Assembly (NCBI RefSeq): GCF_000744815.1
Contig: NZ_JQMQ01000005.1
Location: forward strand, 5,227,801-5,291,800
Direction: 5' to 3'
Origin: Phaeacidiphilus oryzae TH49
GTDB taxonomy: Bacteria > Actinomycetota > Actinomycetes > Streptomycetales > Streptomycetaceae
Length of the DNA stretch: 64,000 nucleotides
Part shown: positions 1-7,985 of the stretch, piece by piece
How positions within the stretch are numbered: position 1 is the first letter of the stretch
Layout: every line of letters starts with the position of its first letter
Made by a program: the position numbers and the translations under genes
The notes under the pieces: model-generated
What the model was told of the DNA's origin: nothing
Databases searched by the model: none
The model's input: the letters and a program-made list of their open reading frames with translations, nothing else

Positions 1-43
1 GCATCGCCGCCCGGGACCACTTGACCAAGGAGTTGCACCCTCC

Positions 44-292
44 ATGGCCCGACCGCACCCTACCGCGCGTGATCGCGCGGAGATCACCCCCGACCCTGCT
101 CCCATCACCGCGGAGCTCGCCGGCGACGTCGCCAACCGCGACCGCGTGCTGATCACCATCACCGGCACCCGCGGCCTGTGCGACCTCACCCTCCACCGCC
201 TCCGGCACGTGTTCTCCCACGTCGACGCGGACCAGCCCGAGGACACGGGCATGGCCGGCCTCGCCATCACCTGGGCCACCTGCACCCTCTGA
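44..292 (+). CDS. small hypothetical protein of the mobile element
   Basis: An 82-residue protein of unknown function, not recognised as any family. An AAGGAG ribosome binding site lies about 10 bases before the ATG, which supports this start. The protein is acidic and mixed alpha/beta in composition, with no signal peptide or membrane segment. It is the first of a run of same-strand genes leading to the FtsK-like translocase, a layout usual for actinomycete integrative elements. The gene to its left is outside the window. Confidence 0.55.
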   Translation: MARPHPTARDRAEITPDPAPITAELAGDVANRDRVLITITGTRGLCDLTLHRLRHVFSHVDADQPEDTGMAGLAITWATCTL

Positions 293-391
293 CCCCTCCG
301 CCACCGCCCGTGCGGGCACGGCGGAAGGCAGCGCACCCATGCGCCGACGTCACCGCCGCGCCCCGGGCCCAGCCCGGAAGGCCACGCACCC

Positions 392-583
392 ATGCGCTTC
401 TCCACCTGGCTCATCATCCTCACCGCCGCCGCGCTCCTCCTCACCCACCCCGCCGCCCTCGGCGCCGCACTCACCGCCGCCGGCTGGCTCCTGCACAGCA
501 CTGCCGCCCTGATCGGCCTGCTCGCCGCCGCACTGGCCTGGCGCCTGCTGCGGCCCCACCCGCTGGCCCGGTGGGGCCGATGA
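392..583 (+). CDS. small two-helix membrane protein
   Basis: A 63-residue hydrophobic protein with two predicted membrane helices (about residues 6-30 and 35-55) and a short basic tail. A GGAAGG site precedes the ATG. Its stop overlaps the start of the next membrane protein (ATGA), so the two are probably translationally coupled. Small membrane proteins next to the translocase resemble Spd (spread) proteins of Streptomyces conjugative elements in size and context only. Confidence 0.55.
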   Translation: MRFSTWLIILTAAALLLTHPAALGAALTAAGWLLHSTAALIGLLAAALAWRLLRPHPLARWGR

Positions 584-1785
584 CCACCGCGTCCTCCATG
601 TGGAAGCTGCTGGCCGACCACGGCACCGCCCTGGTTCTCACCAGCATCACCGCGGTGGCACTCGGCGCGCTCTGGCGCTCCGCCCGCCGGCCCCGCCTCG
701 CCCGCCCGCCGATCAACCGCCTGAGGCTCGCCAGCCTCGTCCTGGCCGTCCCCGGGCTGATGGCTCTCGGACTGTCCGCGAACACCTCATACCGCTACCT
801 GGGCGTCCACCTCGGCATCCACGAGACCACCGAACGCCTCGCCCTGGCCGGCGTCGCCGAGGGGGCCATCGTCGCCCTGAGCGTCTACTCCTGGGCCACC
901 AAGGCCAAGGGCCCGGCCTGGATCGCCTACGGCGCCGTACTCGTCCAGGCCATCCCCGCGTTCGCGGTCTCCGGCGGCTGGGGCGGCATCGTCCGCGTCC
1001 TGTTCGGCCCGCTGCTGCTCGCCACCGTGCTGCACTACCTCCTCGGCCTCGAACTCCGCGCCGCCGGCCTCCGCTCCGACGGGATCCTCGCCCAGGGCGG
1101 CCGGGAGATGCGCGAGCGCCTGGTCGCCTACCTCGGCATCGGACGCCGAGGCGCCGACTCAGCCGCCATCGCCCGCTCCCGCGCGGCCGACCGCGCCGTC
1201 GCCCTCGCCGACCACACCGCCGCCGCCGAACGGCCACGCCGCAAGCGCCGCCTGGCCGCCCGGCTCGCCATCGCGATGGACGCCGCCCGGCATGGCTTGC
1301 CCGAGCCCGACGCCGACGCTGCCGAGCGCGCGATCGTCGCGCGGATCAAGCGCCGCAAGTCCGCCGCCGCCCTCGCCGCCATCCCCGGCAACTACCAGTG
1401 GACCGCCGGTCGAGCCGAGGCCGGACCCGCTCCGGAGGTGGTCATCGACCGGGCCGCACCGGACAGGCCGGCCCTGCGCTACATCCCCATCGCCCGGCCA
1501 GCCGTACCGGTGGCTGCGCTACCAGCCAAGGACGATCGCCGGGCCCGGCGGGTGGTCACCGAGACCGTGACCATCACCCCCGCTGAGCTGCGACGCAAGG
1601 CACAGCGGCTGAACGCCAAGGTGGTCACTGAAACCGGCCGCCCGGTGACCATCGCCGTGCTCCGCGAAGCGTTCGACCTCTCCCGCCGCGACGCCACCGA
1701 ACTCCGCCGCCAGCTCGTCGGCCAACCGGTCACCCAGCGCCCCGCCGACGACCCCCAGGCCGCTACCACCGAGGGATACCTGTGA
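580..1785 (+). CDS. multi-pass membrane protein, DUF2637-like
   Basis: A 401-residue protein started at the ATG that overlaps the preceding stop; the reading frame is open further upstream, but the overlap fits the operon style. About residues 10-160 hold four or five hydrophobic segments. The C-terminal half is soluble, basic and Arg/Ala-rich, and ends in what looks like a helix-turn-helix-like stretch (about residues 340-385). The membrane half resembles the DUF2637 proteins often found beside FtsK-type genes of Streptomyces integrative elements; this comes from family memory, not a search. Its stop overlaps the GTG of the translocase gene, so the two are probably made together. A role as partner or anchor of the DNA pump is an inference. 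Confidence 0.55.
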   Translation: MTTASSMWKLLADHGTALVLTSITAVALGALWRSARRPRLARPPINRLRLASLVLAVPGLMALGLSANTSYRYLGVHLGIHETTERLALAGVAEGAIVALSVYSWATKAKGPAWIAYGAVLVQAIPAFAVSGGWGGIVRVLFGPLLLATVLHYLLGLELRAAGLRSDGILAQGGREMRERLVAYLGIGRRGADSAAIARSRAADRAVALADHTAAAERPRRKRRLAARLAIAMDAARHGLPEPDADAAERAIVARIKRRKSAAALAAIPGNYQWTAGRAEAGPAPEVVIDRAAPDRPALRYIPIARPAVPVAALPAKDDRRARRVVTETVTITPAELRRKAQRLNAKVVTETGRPVTIAVLREAFDLSRRDATELRRQLVGQPVTQRPADDPQAATTEGYL

Positions 1786-3983
1786 CCATCAACGGCCACA
1801 CCCGGCCGAGCCCGAAGCTCCTCCCCGCGTCTGGCGAGGACACCGTCCAGGACCGTGTCCCGGAGACGCTGCCCGCCGTCCCGGCCCCGATCGAGGGCAC
1901 CGTGCTGCCCGCCGACAGCGCCACGCCGCCCGCACGGCGGCCGCGCGTCCGCATCGTGCACGGCGCCGCCCGCACCGTCCGCGTCGTCAAGGTCGTCGCG
2001 ACCCACCAGCGCACCAAGGCCGGCGGCCGGATGCTGGTCCGGCACGGCCTCTACGTTGCGGCCGGCGCCGCCGTGGCCTACCGGCACGCCAAGGACGCGC
2101 GGACCACCGCCCGGCACGAGCGGATGATGCGCGCCGCTGAGGCTGCCGGCCAGCACGAGGTGGCGATGGAGTGGGAGCAGCGTGCCCACGCCTTCCGCGA
2201 GGCGAGGCACCGGCGCCGGATGGACATGCTCAGCGCGCCCGAGCGCCTGGCCAAGGGCGCTGCTCTCACGCTGGGGCTGACCGAGGGCTCCCTGCTGCTG
2301 CTCGGGATCGTGCTCGCGGTCGCCGAGAAGCGCGTTGCGGACGTGGTCGCCCCGACGATGTTCGTGATCCACGCCGTTCAGTGGATCGTGTTCGTGGCCG
2401 GCCTGGTCTGGGGCCCGCTGCTGCTCGCTGTCCCGTGGCTGGCGCTGCTCGGGCTGTGGCAGCTCGGCCGCGCCCGCGGCACCGTCCCGAACTGGGTACT
2501 GCCCGCCGACCAGCAGGAGAAGCGGGACCTGATCCCGGACGAGAACGCCATCGTCCAGGCCCTGCAGCACCTCGGCATCGCCGCCCTGAACAAGGCCTTC
2601 AAGGAGGGCTGGCAGCCGCGCTGGATCCAGCCCACGATGCGGATGGGCAACGGCTACCACGCCAAGCTGCAGCTTCCGATGCAGGTCCCCGTCTCCGAGA
2701 TCGTCAAAAAGAAGGCCGTACTCGCCCACAACCTGCTGCGGCTGCCCATCGAGGTGTGGCCGACCGAGCCCCGCAAGGAGCCCGGCGTCATGGACCTGTG
2801 GGTCGCCGACCAGGGCAGCACCTCGGGCCCAGTGCCCCCATGGCCGCTGCTGACCGAGGGCACCGCGGACTACTTCAAGGGCATTCCCGTCGGCGTCTCC
2901 CAGCGTGGCGAGCCGGTGATCGGCAAGCTCATGGCCTCCAACTACATGGTCGGCGGCATCATGGGCTCGGGTAAGTCGTCCCTGGTCATCGCTCTGTTGC
3001 TTGGTGCTCAGCTCGACCCTCTGGTCGAGATCGAGGTCTACGCCATGGCCTACAACGTCGACTACGACCCGATGAAGCCCCGCCTGCGGACCCTGATCAA
3101 GGGCGACGAAGACGAGCAGATCGAGGCCGCGATCCACGCCCTACGCGCCCTGCGCGACGAGGTCACCCAGCGCGGCAAGCTCCTCGAGGAGCTCGGCGGG
3201 GAGAGCACCGCGCTCACCCGGGAGCTGGCTGAGCGGGACCCGCGGATGCGTCCGAAGGTCGTGGTCTTCGACGAGTGCCACGAGTTGTTCATGCACAAGA
3301 AGTACGGCGACGAGGCCGAGGAACTCGCCATCAAGGTGATGAAGAAGGCCCGCAAGACGGGGATCACCCTGGTCTGGGTCACCGTCTCCCCGACTGCCGA
3401 CTCCATCCCGCGCGACGTCACCCGCAATACCAGCCACCGGGTGGCGTTCGCGGTCGGCGACCACGTCGCCAACGACGGCCTGCTCGGCTCCGGCAAGCAC
3501 AAGGCCGGCATCACCGCCACCACCCTCAACCCGGCTGAAGACGTCGGGACGTGCCTCACCGTGGGCTTCACCAAGAATCCCTTCGAGCTGGTCCGTGCCT
3601 ACTACGTCCGCAAGGACGCCCAGGCCGACCAGCGCACCCCCGTCGTCGAACGCGCCCTCGCCCTGCGCGACGGCATCACCCCCGCGCCGGCCCCGCCGGC
3701 CGCCGAGCGCGTCGACCACCTCGCCGACATCGCCACCGCCATCGGCGACGAACCCCGCATGCGCACCGGGGAGATGTTGCAACGCCTCGCCCAACTCAAC
3801 CCGGGCGCCTACACGGGCAAGGACGCGCAGTGGCTCGCCCAGGTCCTCCGCGACGCCGGCGCCCCGACCTACATGTCCAACGGCTACCCCTCCGTCTCCC
3901 GCGCCAGAGTCCGCGCCGCACTCGAAGAACGCGACGAGCTCGCCCCCGCGGACACCCCGAGCGACGAGATCGACGACCAGTGA
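1782..3983 (+). CDS. FtsK/SpoIIIE-family DNA translocase, TraB-like
   Basis: A 733-residue RecA-fold ATPase predicted to move double-stranded DNA, as Streptomyces TraB does in conjugation. Two hydrophobic segments lie at about residues 165-230. The Walker A motif GGIMGSGKSS is near residues 391-400, with the Lys at 398. Walker B is VVVFDE near 493-498. The last 80 residues form a small helical domain resembling the DNA-binding winged helix at the C-terminus of TraB/FtsK proteins. The GTG start overlaps the stop of the upstream membrane protein. Immediately downstream is a repeat and palindrome cluster that fits a TraB recognition locus. Chromosomal FtsK is longer and differently organised, and phages rarely carry such a gene, so a conjugative origin is favoured. 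Confidence 0.85.
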   Translation: MTINGHTRPSPKLLPASGEDTVQDRVPETLPAVPAPIEGTVLPADSATPPARRPRVRIVHGAARTVRVVKVVATHQRTKAGGRMLVRHGLYVAAGAAVAYRHAKDARTTARHERMMRAAEAAGQHEVAMEWEQRAHAFREARHRRRMDMLSAPERLAKGAALTLGLTEGSLLLLGIVLAVAEKRVADVVAPTMFVIHAVQWIVFVAGLVWGPLLLAVPWLALLGLWQLGRARGTVPNWVLPADQQEKRDLIPDENAIVQALQHLGIAALNKAFKEGWQPRWIQPTMRMGNGYHAKLQLPMQVPVSEIVKKKAVLAHNLLRLPIEVWPTEPRKEPGVMDLWVADQGSTSGPVPPWPLLTEGTADYFKGIPVGVSQRGEPVIGKLMASNYMVGGIMGSGKSSLVIALLLGAQLDPLVEIEVYAMAYNVDYDPMKPRLRTLIKGDEDEQIEAAIHALRALRDEVTQRGKLLEELGGESTALTRELAERDPRMRPKVVVFDECHELFMHKKYGDEAEELAIKVMKKARKTGITLVWVTVSPTADSIPRDVTRNTSHRVAFAVGDHVANDGLLGSGKHKAGITATTLNPAEDVGTCLTVGFTKNPFELVRAYYVRKDAQADQRTPVVERALALRDGITPAPAPPAAERVDHLADIATAIGDEPRMRTGEMLQRLAQLNPGAYTGKDAQWLAQVLRDAGAPTYMSNGYPSVSRARVRAALEERDELAPADTPSDEIDDQ

Positions 3984-4086
3984 CCCAAGCCAGGGCCAGT
4001 GAGATCTCACTGACCGGCTCACTGACCAGCCCCACCGCCACCACCTGCAAAAACACCGCCTCAGTGACCCAAGTGAGGCCAGTGAG
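3978..4086. repeat. direct repeats and palindrome, candidate clt/TRS locus
   Basis: CAGTGACCCAAG occurs at 3978-3989 and again at 4062-4073. GGCCAGTGAG occurs at 3994-4003 and 4077-4086, so a pair of motifs is repeated in the same order. Between them lie a perfect 16-bp palindrome (CAGTGAGATCTCACTG, 3997-4012) and two CTCACTGACC copies (4006-4015, 4018-4027). The first repeat overlaps the end of the translocase gene. In Streptomyces plasmids the clt transfer locus sits beside traB and carries short repeats bound by TraB, so this is the natural candidate. An iteron-type origin or a repressor operator is the alternative. Confidence 0.5.
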
Positions 4087-4169
4087 GCGCCCCGACGAGC
4101 AACCCAGAACCCGCGGAATCAGCCCTTCGAAGCACACCGCCCCGACTCACTCACCGAGGAGAGCCCACC

Positions 4170-4346
4170 GTGCCCAGCCACCCCAGCGCCGACGACATGC
4201 GCACCTACCTGACCGAGACCGCCAAGCTCGCCGCCGAGACCCCCGCCGGCGACCCGAAGCACGCCACTTACCACCAGAACATGAACGAGGTCCTCGACCA
4301 GATGCGCCGCGAGGGCGGCGTCAGCTACGGCCAGCAGCCGCGCTGA
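4170..4346 (+). CDS. 58-residue hypothetical protein
   Basis: A small GTG-started gene preceded by GAGGAGAG, ending in TGA. The product is hydrophilic and helical, with a stretch resembling a short amphipathic helix (TYHQNMNEVLDQMRREGG). There is no membrane segment. Position downstream of the translocase and a clear ribosome binding site support it as real. Function unknown. Confidence 0.5.
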   Translation: MPSHPSADDMRTYLTETAKLAAETPAGDPKHATYHQNMNEVLDQMRREGGVSYGQQPR

Positions 4347-4412
4347 CCCCCACTCGCCGCACCCGGGCCACCGTGCTGTGCCCGGGCCCGCCCCGACCGA
4401 TAGGAGCACGTC

Positions 4413-4748
4413 GTGACCGAGTACCGCGTGTACACCCCCGCTGAGAAGCGCCGCCGCTTGTGGCTGACCGCCCGCGGTGCCAAGCAGGCCATAGCCGGTG
4501 TCGACGCCGTGAACGCCGGCATCAACCGCGAGCTCGACCAGATCGAGGAGCGTGCCGCCGACCGCGGCGCCCACGAGGCCGCTGCCCTGATCGCGCAGAA
4601 CGAGACCGCGAAGAACGAGCTGGCCGCCGCGAGAGCGGCCGAGCGCGCCGCCCACGGCGACGACCGCCGAACGGCCAAGCAGGCCCGGCAGAAAGCCGAG
4701 GACCGCGTCCGCGACACCGAGCGCGCCATACGCCGCGCCGGCCTGTAG
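4413..4748 (+). CDS. helical coiled-coil hypothetical protein
   Basis: A 111-residue, strongly charged, Ala/Glu/Arg-rich protein that is probably one long helix or coiled coil (about residues 40-108). A GGAG site precedes the GTG start. It has no recognised domain and lies in the same-strand run of small element genes. A structural or DNA-associated role is possible but not shown. Confidence 0.6.
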   Translation: MTEYRVYTPAEKRRRLWLTARGAKQAIAGVDAVNAGINRELDQIEERAADRGAHEAAALIAQNETAKNELAAARAAERAAHGDDRRTAKQARQKAEDRVRDTERAIRRAGL

Positions 4749-4833
4749 ATACGCCCCGGGGCGGCCGCTGCCGCCAAGCCGTCGACCGCCCCGGGCCCCC
4801 GAGTCCAATCCACGAACCCTGGAGACCCACAGC

Positions 4834-5178
4834 ATGCCCCGCGCCTACCCGCCCATGCCGCAACCCGGCCCCGCTGAACAGCGGCCTGCGCCGCCGGCCG
4901 GGCCCCGACAGATCGGCATCGCCACCGACGGCCAGCCGATCTGGGACCAGAACGACCGCACACCCGTCGTCATCCACCACCACTACGCGCCCAAGGCACG
5001 CCTGGACCCACGCGACGTCTTCGCCTGGGTCATGGTCGCCGGCGCCGTGAGCGCGGTCCTCATCGCGGTCAGCTTCGCCGCCGTCGCTCTCGCCATCGCC
5101 GCCGTAGCCATCGCCATCTCCGTGCTCGTCCTCTACGGGCTGTACCGGCAGATGAAAACCGAGAAAAAGCGGCACTGA
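4834..5178 (+). CDS. small membrane protein with proline-rich N-terminus
   Basis: A 114-residue protein. About 65 Pro-rich soluble residues contain a HHHY cluster, then a hydrophobic region (about residues 66-105) long enough for one or two membrane helices, then a basic tail. The architecture and the position after an FtsK-like gene recall SpdB-type proteins of Streptomyces plasmids. That link is contextual, not sequence-proven. A GGAG site precedes the ATG. Confidence 0.6.
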   Translation: MPRAYPPMPQPGPAEQRPAPPAGPRQIGIATDGQPIWDQNDRTPVVIHHHYAPKARLDPRDVFAWVMVAGAVSAVLIAVSFAAVALAIAAVAIAISVLVLYGLYRQMKTEKKRH

Positions 5179-5189
5179 ACGCCATCCTG

Positions 5190-5237
5190 GCCGCACAGGC
5201 TCAACGGGAAAACGTGGAAAGTACCCACCTGTGCGGC
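5190..5237. terminator. long-arm inverted repeat after the small-protein run
   Basis: GCCGCACAGG at 5190-5199 pairs with CCTGTGCGGC at 5228-5237 across a 28-base loop. It lies just after a stop codon. A transcription end is likely, but there is no T-run. Confidence 0.35.
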
Positions 5238-5261
5238 GCCGCTCTGAGACGGTATCCCTAC

Positions 5262-5283
5262 CACCAAACGTGAAGGTTTGGTG
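5262..5283. promoter_or_regulatory. 8-bp-arm palindrome upstream of the TM2-like gene
   Basis: CACCAAAC and GTTTGGTG are perfect inverted arms separated by six bases. The element ends 36 bases before the ATG at 5320, a good place for an operator or leader hairpin. Confidence 0.35.
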
Positions 5284-5319
5284 ACTATGCATCACAACGT
5301 CTGCCCCCGAGGAGACACG

Positions 5320-5715
5320 ATGTCCGAGCAACGTCCGCCCTACCTGCCCCCGCAGCCGGGGCAGCAGCACCACCCGCAACAATGGGCCGCCACGCCGCAG
5401 CCCCAATACCTGCCCGACGTCCGGCAGGCAGGCGCCTACCCGATACCGCCAGCGCCCCAGATGCCAGTAGCCCAGGTCCTGCCGAAATCGCCCGGCGTCG
5501 CCGTCCTCGCCTCGTTCTTCATCCCAGGCCTGGGATCCATGATCAGCGGCAATGCCATGCTCGGCACCATCATCCTCATCGGCTACATCATCTCCTGGGT
5601 CCTGACACTCCTCCTGGTCGGCATCATCGGGGTCATCGGCTTCTGGGTATGGGGCATGATCCAGGCCCACCACGATGCAGTCGCCTGGAACCGTGCCCAC
5701 GGAATCCTCAGCTGA
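5320..5715 (+). CDS. proline-rich TM2-like membrane protein
   Basis: A 131-residue protein. The start is the ATG after CGAGGAGACACG; an in-frame ATG further up lacks this site. The first 60 residues are Pro/Gln-rich. The rest has two close hydrophobic helices separated by a short Gly turn and ends in a conserved-looking VAWNRAHGI stretch. That layout is like TM2-domain or similar actinobacterial small membrane proteins. Function unknown. The palindrome at 5262-5283 may control it. Confidence 0.6.
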   Translation: MSEQRPPYLPPQPGQQHHPQQWAATPQPQYLPDVRQAGAYPIPPAPQMPVAQVLPKSPGVAVLASFFIPGLGSMISGNAMLGTIILIGYIISWVLTLLLVGIIGVIGFWVWGMIQAHHDAVAWNRAHGILS

Positions 5716-5745
5716 CCGGCCACCAGAACCACTACGCTCCACACC

Positions 5746-5789
5746 GAGGGCCTGCCATCATCCCCCGTATGGCAGGCCCTCACCATGTC
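5746..5789. repeat. hairpin repeat copy 1
   Basis: GAGGGCCTGCCA at 5746-5757 pairs perfectly with TGGCAGGCCCTC at 5770-5781, and CACCATGTC-type sequence follows to 5789. A near copy lies at 6430-6474. Both sit in short spacers after one gene and before the next. Terminator or leader function is likely for each. Confidence 0.5.
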
Positions 5790-5843
5790 ACGGCATCATC
5801 ACATCGCCTTCGCCGGTTCCTCGGGCCTGCCACGGTGGCAGTC

Positions 5844-6326
5844 ATGCCCACGACCACGCGTCCCCTCGCGAGCGCCGTGCTCGCCGCTGCGGCGCTCACC
5901 CTCGCCGCCTGCTCCAGCAGCACCCCCCACACCCACCCGGACATCACCGGCAGCCCCGCCGTGACCGCGAGCAACCCCGCCGCCCCCGCCGGCGCCACCC
6001 TGTCCACCTGGTACACCAGCACCGGCACGACCGCGTTCAAGAGCTTCCTGACCGAGCAGACCCAGCTCAGCAAGGACGGCGCACACGCGCTGAGCGCCGA
6101 CTCGATGGACTGCTCGACGATCGACTCCACCGTGACCGCCGCCCAACAGGCCCCCGCCCCGCCGGACGCGTCGATCGCCGCCTCGTGGAAGCGCGCCCTC
6201 GACCAGCTCCACCAGGGCGCCACCGACTGCAACGGCGGCAAGAGCGGAGCCCTCGTCGAGCTCACCACCGGCATGACCCAGATGGACACCCTCGCCACCC
6301 AGATCCAGACCCGCATCCACGCGTAG
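5844..6326 (+). CDS. secreted lipoprotein, unknown function
   Basis: A 160-residue predicted lipoprotein: a short basic N-terminus, a hydrophobic core and a lipobox ending LTLAAC near residue 20, then a Ser/Thr-rich linker. The mature part contains two Cys residues and predicted helices. The ATG at 5844 places the signal peptide correctly; an upstream in-frame ATG at 5769 would add 25 residues and lies inside the hairpin repeat. Lipoproteins expressed from prophages can change host surface properties or exclude other phages. No such role can be read from the sequence. Confidence 0.65.
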   Translation: MPTTTRPLASAVLAAAALTLAACSSSTPHTHPDITGSPAVTASNPAAPAGATLSTWYTSTGTTAFKSFLTEQTQLSKDGAHALSADSMDCSTIDSTVTAAQQAPAPPDASIAASWKRALDQLHQGATDCNGGKSGALVELTTGMTQMDTLATQIQTRIHA

Positions 6327-6429
6327 ACATAGATCACGCACCCACCATGGCCGGTGGGAGGCGTGTGCCCTGGCAGACGAGTGGGTCCGCACGCCGTCCA
6401 GGAGAAGTAGCCACGCTACGCTGCGAGTT

Positions 6430-6474
6430 GAGGGTCTGCTGTCATCCCACAGTGCGGCAGGCCCTCGCCATGTC
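6430..6474. repeat. hairpin repeat copy 2
   Basis: This 45-base segment matches the copy at 5746-5789 at most positions: GAGGG(T/C)CTGC at the left, GGCAGGCCCTC at the right, then CCATGTC. The stem is less perfect than in copy 1. It lies upstream of the methyltransferase gene. Confidence 0.5.
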
Positions 6475-6650
6475 TGGCGTAGGTCACCGCCCCGCAGATC
6501 GGTTCGCGCATAGTTTTGATACGAACCAATCAGGGCATGATCGGCCGAGCATCCGGCTACCGGGCCGCCTCAAGACGGCAAGCCCTCCGAATGCCCCGAA
6601 GCACCGACTCGCTCGCCATACCGGCGCACGCGACCCGCAACGGAGGCATC

Positions 6651-7400
6651 ATGCCCACCTGGACCATGCACTGCGGCGACGCCCTCACCGTCCTCCACAC
6701 CCTGCCCACCAACTCGGCAGACGCCGCCATCACCGACCCGCCCTACAACTCCGGCGGACTCACCGCGGCCCAACGCACCAGCGACACCGCCCGCGGGAAA
6801 TACGTCAGCGGCGACGCCCAACACCAGCTGCCCGACTTCGACGGCGACAGCCGAGACCAACGCGGCTACCTCGCCTGGCTCAACCTCGTCCTCGGCCAGT
6901 GCTACCGCATCGCCCGCGCCGGCGGCCCGCTGCTCGTCTTCACCGACTGGCGCCAACTCCCGATCACCTCCGACGCGATCCAGGCAGCCGGATGGACCTG
7001 GCGCGGCATCGTGCCCTGGCACAAGCCCATCGCCAGGCCGGCGCGCGGCGGCTTCCGCCGCTCCTGCGAATACGTGCTCTGGGCCAGCAAAGGCCGCGTG
7101 GATGCGGACCGGAACCCGGTCTACCTCGACGGTCTCCTCTCCGCGTCGCAGCCGCGAGGCACGAAGCGGCGCCACATCACCCAGAAGCCCGACGAGCTGA
7201 TGCGCGACCTGGTGCAGATCTGCCCGCCCGGCGGCACCATCCTCGACCCCTTCGCCGGGTCCGGATCGACCGGCACCGCGGCGCTCGCCACCGGACGATC
7301 CTTCGTCGGCATCGAGCTGTCCGCCCGCTACGCCGCAGTGGCCGAAGACCGACTCCGGCTCACCCAGGAGGACTTCACCCTCGTGCCCGAAGGCGAATAG
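6651..7400 (+). CDS. orphan beta-class N6-adenine/N4-cytosine DNA methyltransferase
   Basis: A 249-residue protein predicted to transfer a methyl group from S-adenosylmethionine to an exocyclic amino group of A or C. The catalytic motif IV is DPPY (residues 29-32). The SAM-binding motif FAGSGSTG starts at residue 201. Motif IV before motif I is the beta arrangement. A GGAGG site precedes the chosen ATG, whereas upstream in-frame starts lack one. No restriction enzyme gene adjoins it, so it is probably a solitary phage methyltransferase for anti-restriction or self-marking. The terminase region 2.3 kb downstream is rich in GATC sites, a possible target, but specificity cannot be read from the sequence. 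Confidence 0.85.
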   Translation: MPTWTMHCGDALTVLHTLPTNSADAAITDPPYNSGGLTAAQRTSDTARGKYVSGDAQHQLPDFDGDSRDQRGYLAWLNLVLGQCYRIARAGGPLLVFTDWRQLPITSDAIQAAGWTWRGIVPWHKPIARPARGGFRRSCEYVLWASKGRVDADRNPVYLDGLLSASQPRGTKRRHITQKPDELMRDLVQICPPGGTILDPFAGSGSTGTAALATGRSFVGIELSARYAAVAEDRLRLTQEDFTLVPEGE

Positions 7401-7409
7401 CATCCGCGG

Positions 7410-7985
7410 TCAGCCGATCGGCTCGGACGACTCGCTCAGCGTCCCGTGCTCATCGAGAGCCCACCGCCTACCTCCTGCGTCGGTGAAGTAGGCCACGGGG
7501 TGCGAGATGTCCAACGTCGATTGATCCATCCGCGACGACTTGAAGACCACAGGTCGCCTGGGACCAAGCGTCGCCATCGGCCCCGAAGTCAACGCGGGCC
7601 TATCGGTCTCATGAGCGATCCAACCCGCTGCGAGATAGGCCGAGCCGAACTTGACCATGACGTCGTAAATCGGTTGATCACTTCGGTTGGCCACGCTAAC
7701 CGACCAGTTGCGTGCGTTTCCGGAGCCGATCCTCGAAGCCTTCATCTCGATCATGCGTGCTTGGGCCATGCGACGTTCCTCCGCATCGGCCGCAAGCTCT
7801 GCACGCTGGAGCTCTAGCACCTCCGACTGGCGCCGCATCAACTCGGCCTGTTCGTCGATGAACTCCCGCTGCTCACCGATCTGATTACGCTGGCTTATTA
7901 GCGTCCGGTAGGCCGCCCATGCCGCTACGCCCGCGAAGAGCGTTGCTCCCCACGTCGGGACGTCGCCCCAGTCAGGCCAACCCAT
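7410..7985 (-). CDS. membrane-anchored coiled-coil protein
   Basis: A 191-residue protein on the minus strand. One N-terminal membrane helix (about residues 10-30) is followed by a Gln/Glu-rich coiled coil (about 32-85) and a C-terminal beta-rich domain. Its ATG overlaps the stop of the upstream lipoprotein gene (TAATG), so the two form a coupled pair read against the phage genes around them. Base composition is less G+C-rich than the neighbours, which suggests separate acquisition. Unknown function; a host-surface or exclusion role is only an inference from the arrangement. Confidence 0.65.
   Translation of the reverse strand: MGWPDWGDVPTWGATLFAGVAAWAAYRTLISQRNQIGEQREFIDEQAELMRRQSEVLELQRAELAADAEERRMAQARMIEMKASRIGSGNARNWSVSVANRSDQPIYDVMVKFGSAYLAAGWIAHETDRPALTSGPMATLGPRRPVVFKSSRMDQSTLDISHPVAYFTDAGGRRWALDEHGTLSESSEPIG

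Noticed and set aside
178-579. Upstream extension of the DUF2637-like protein
   Set aside because: The extension is Pro/His/Arg-rich, overlaps two better small genes, and the ATGA overlap at 580 is a better start.
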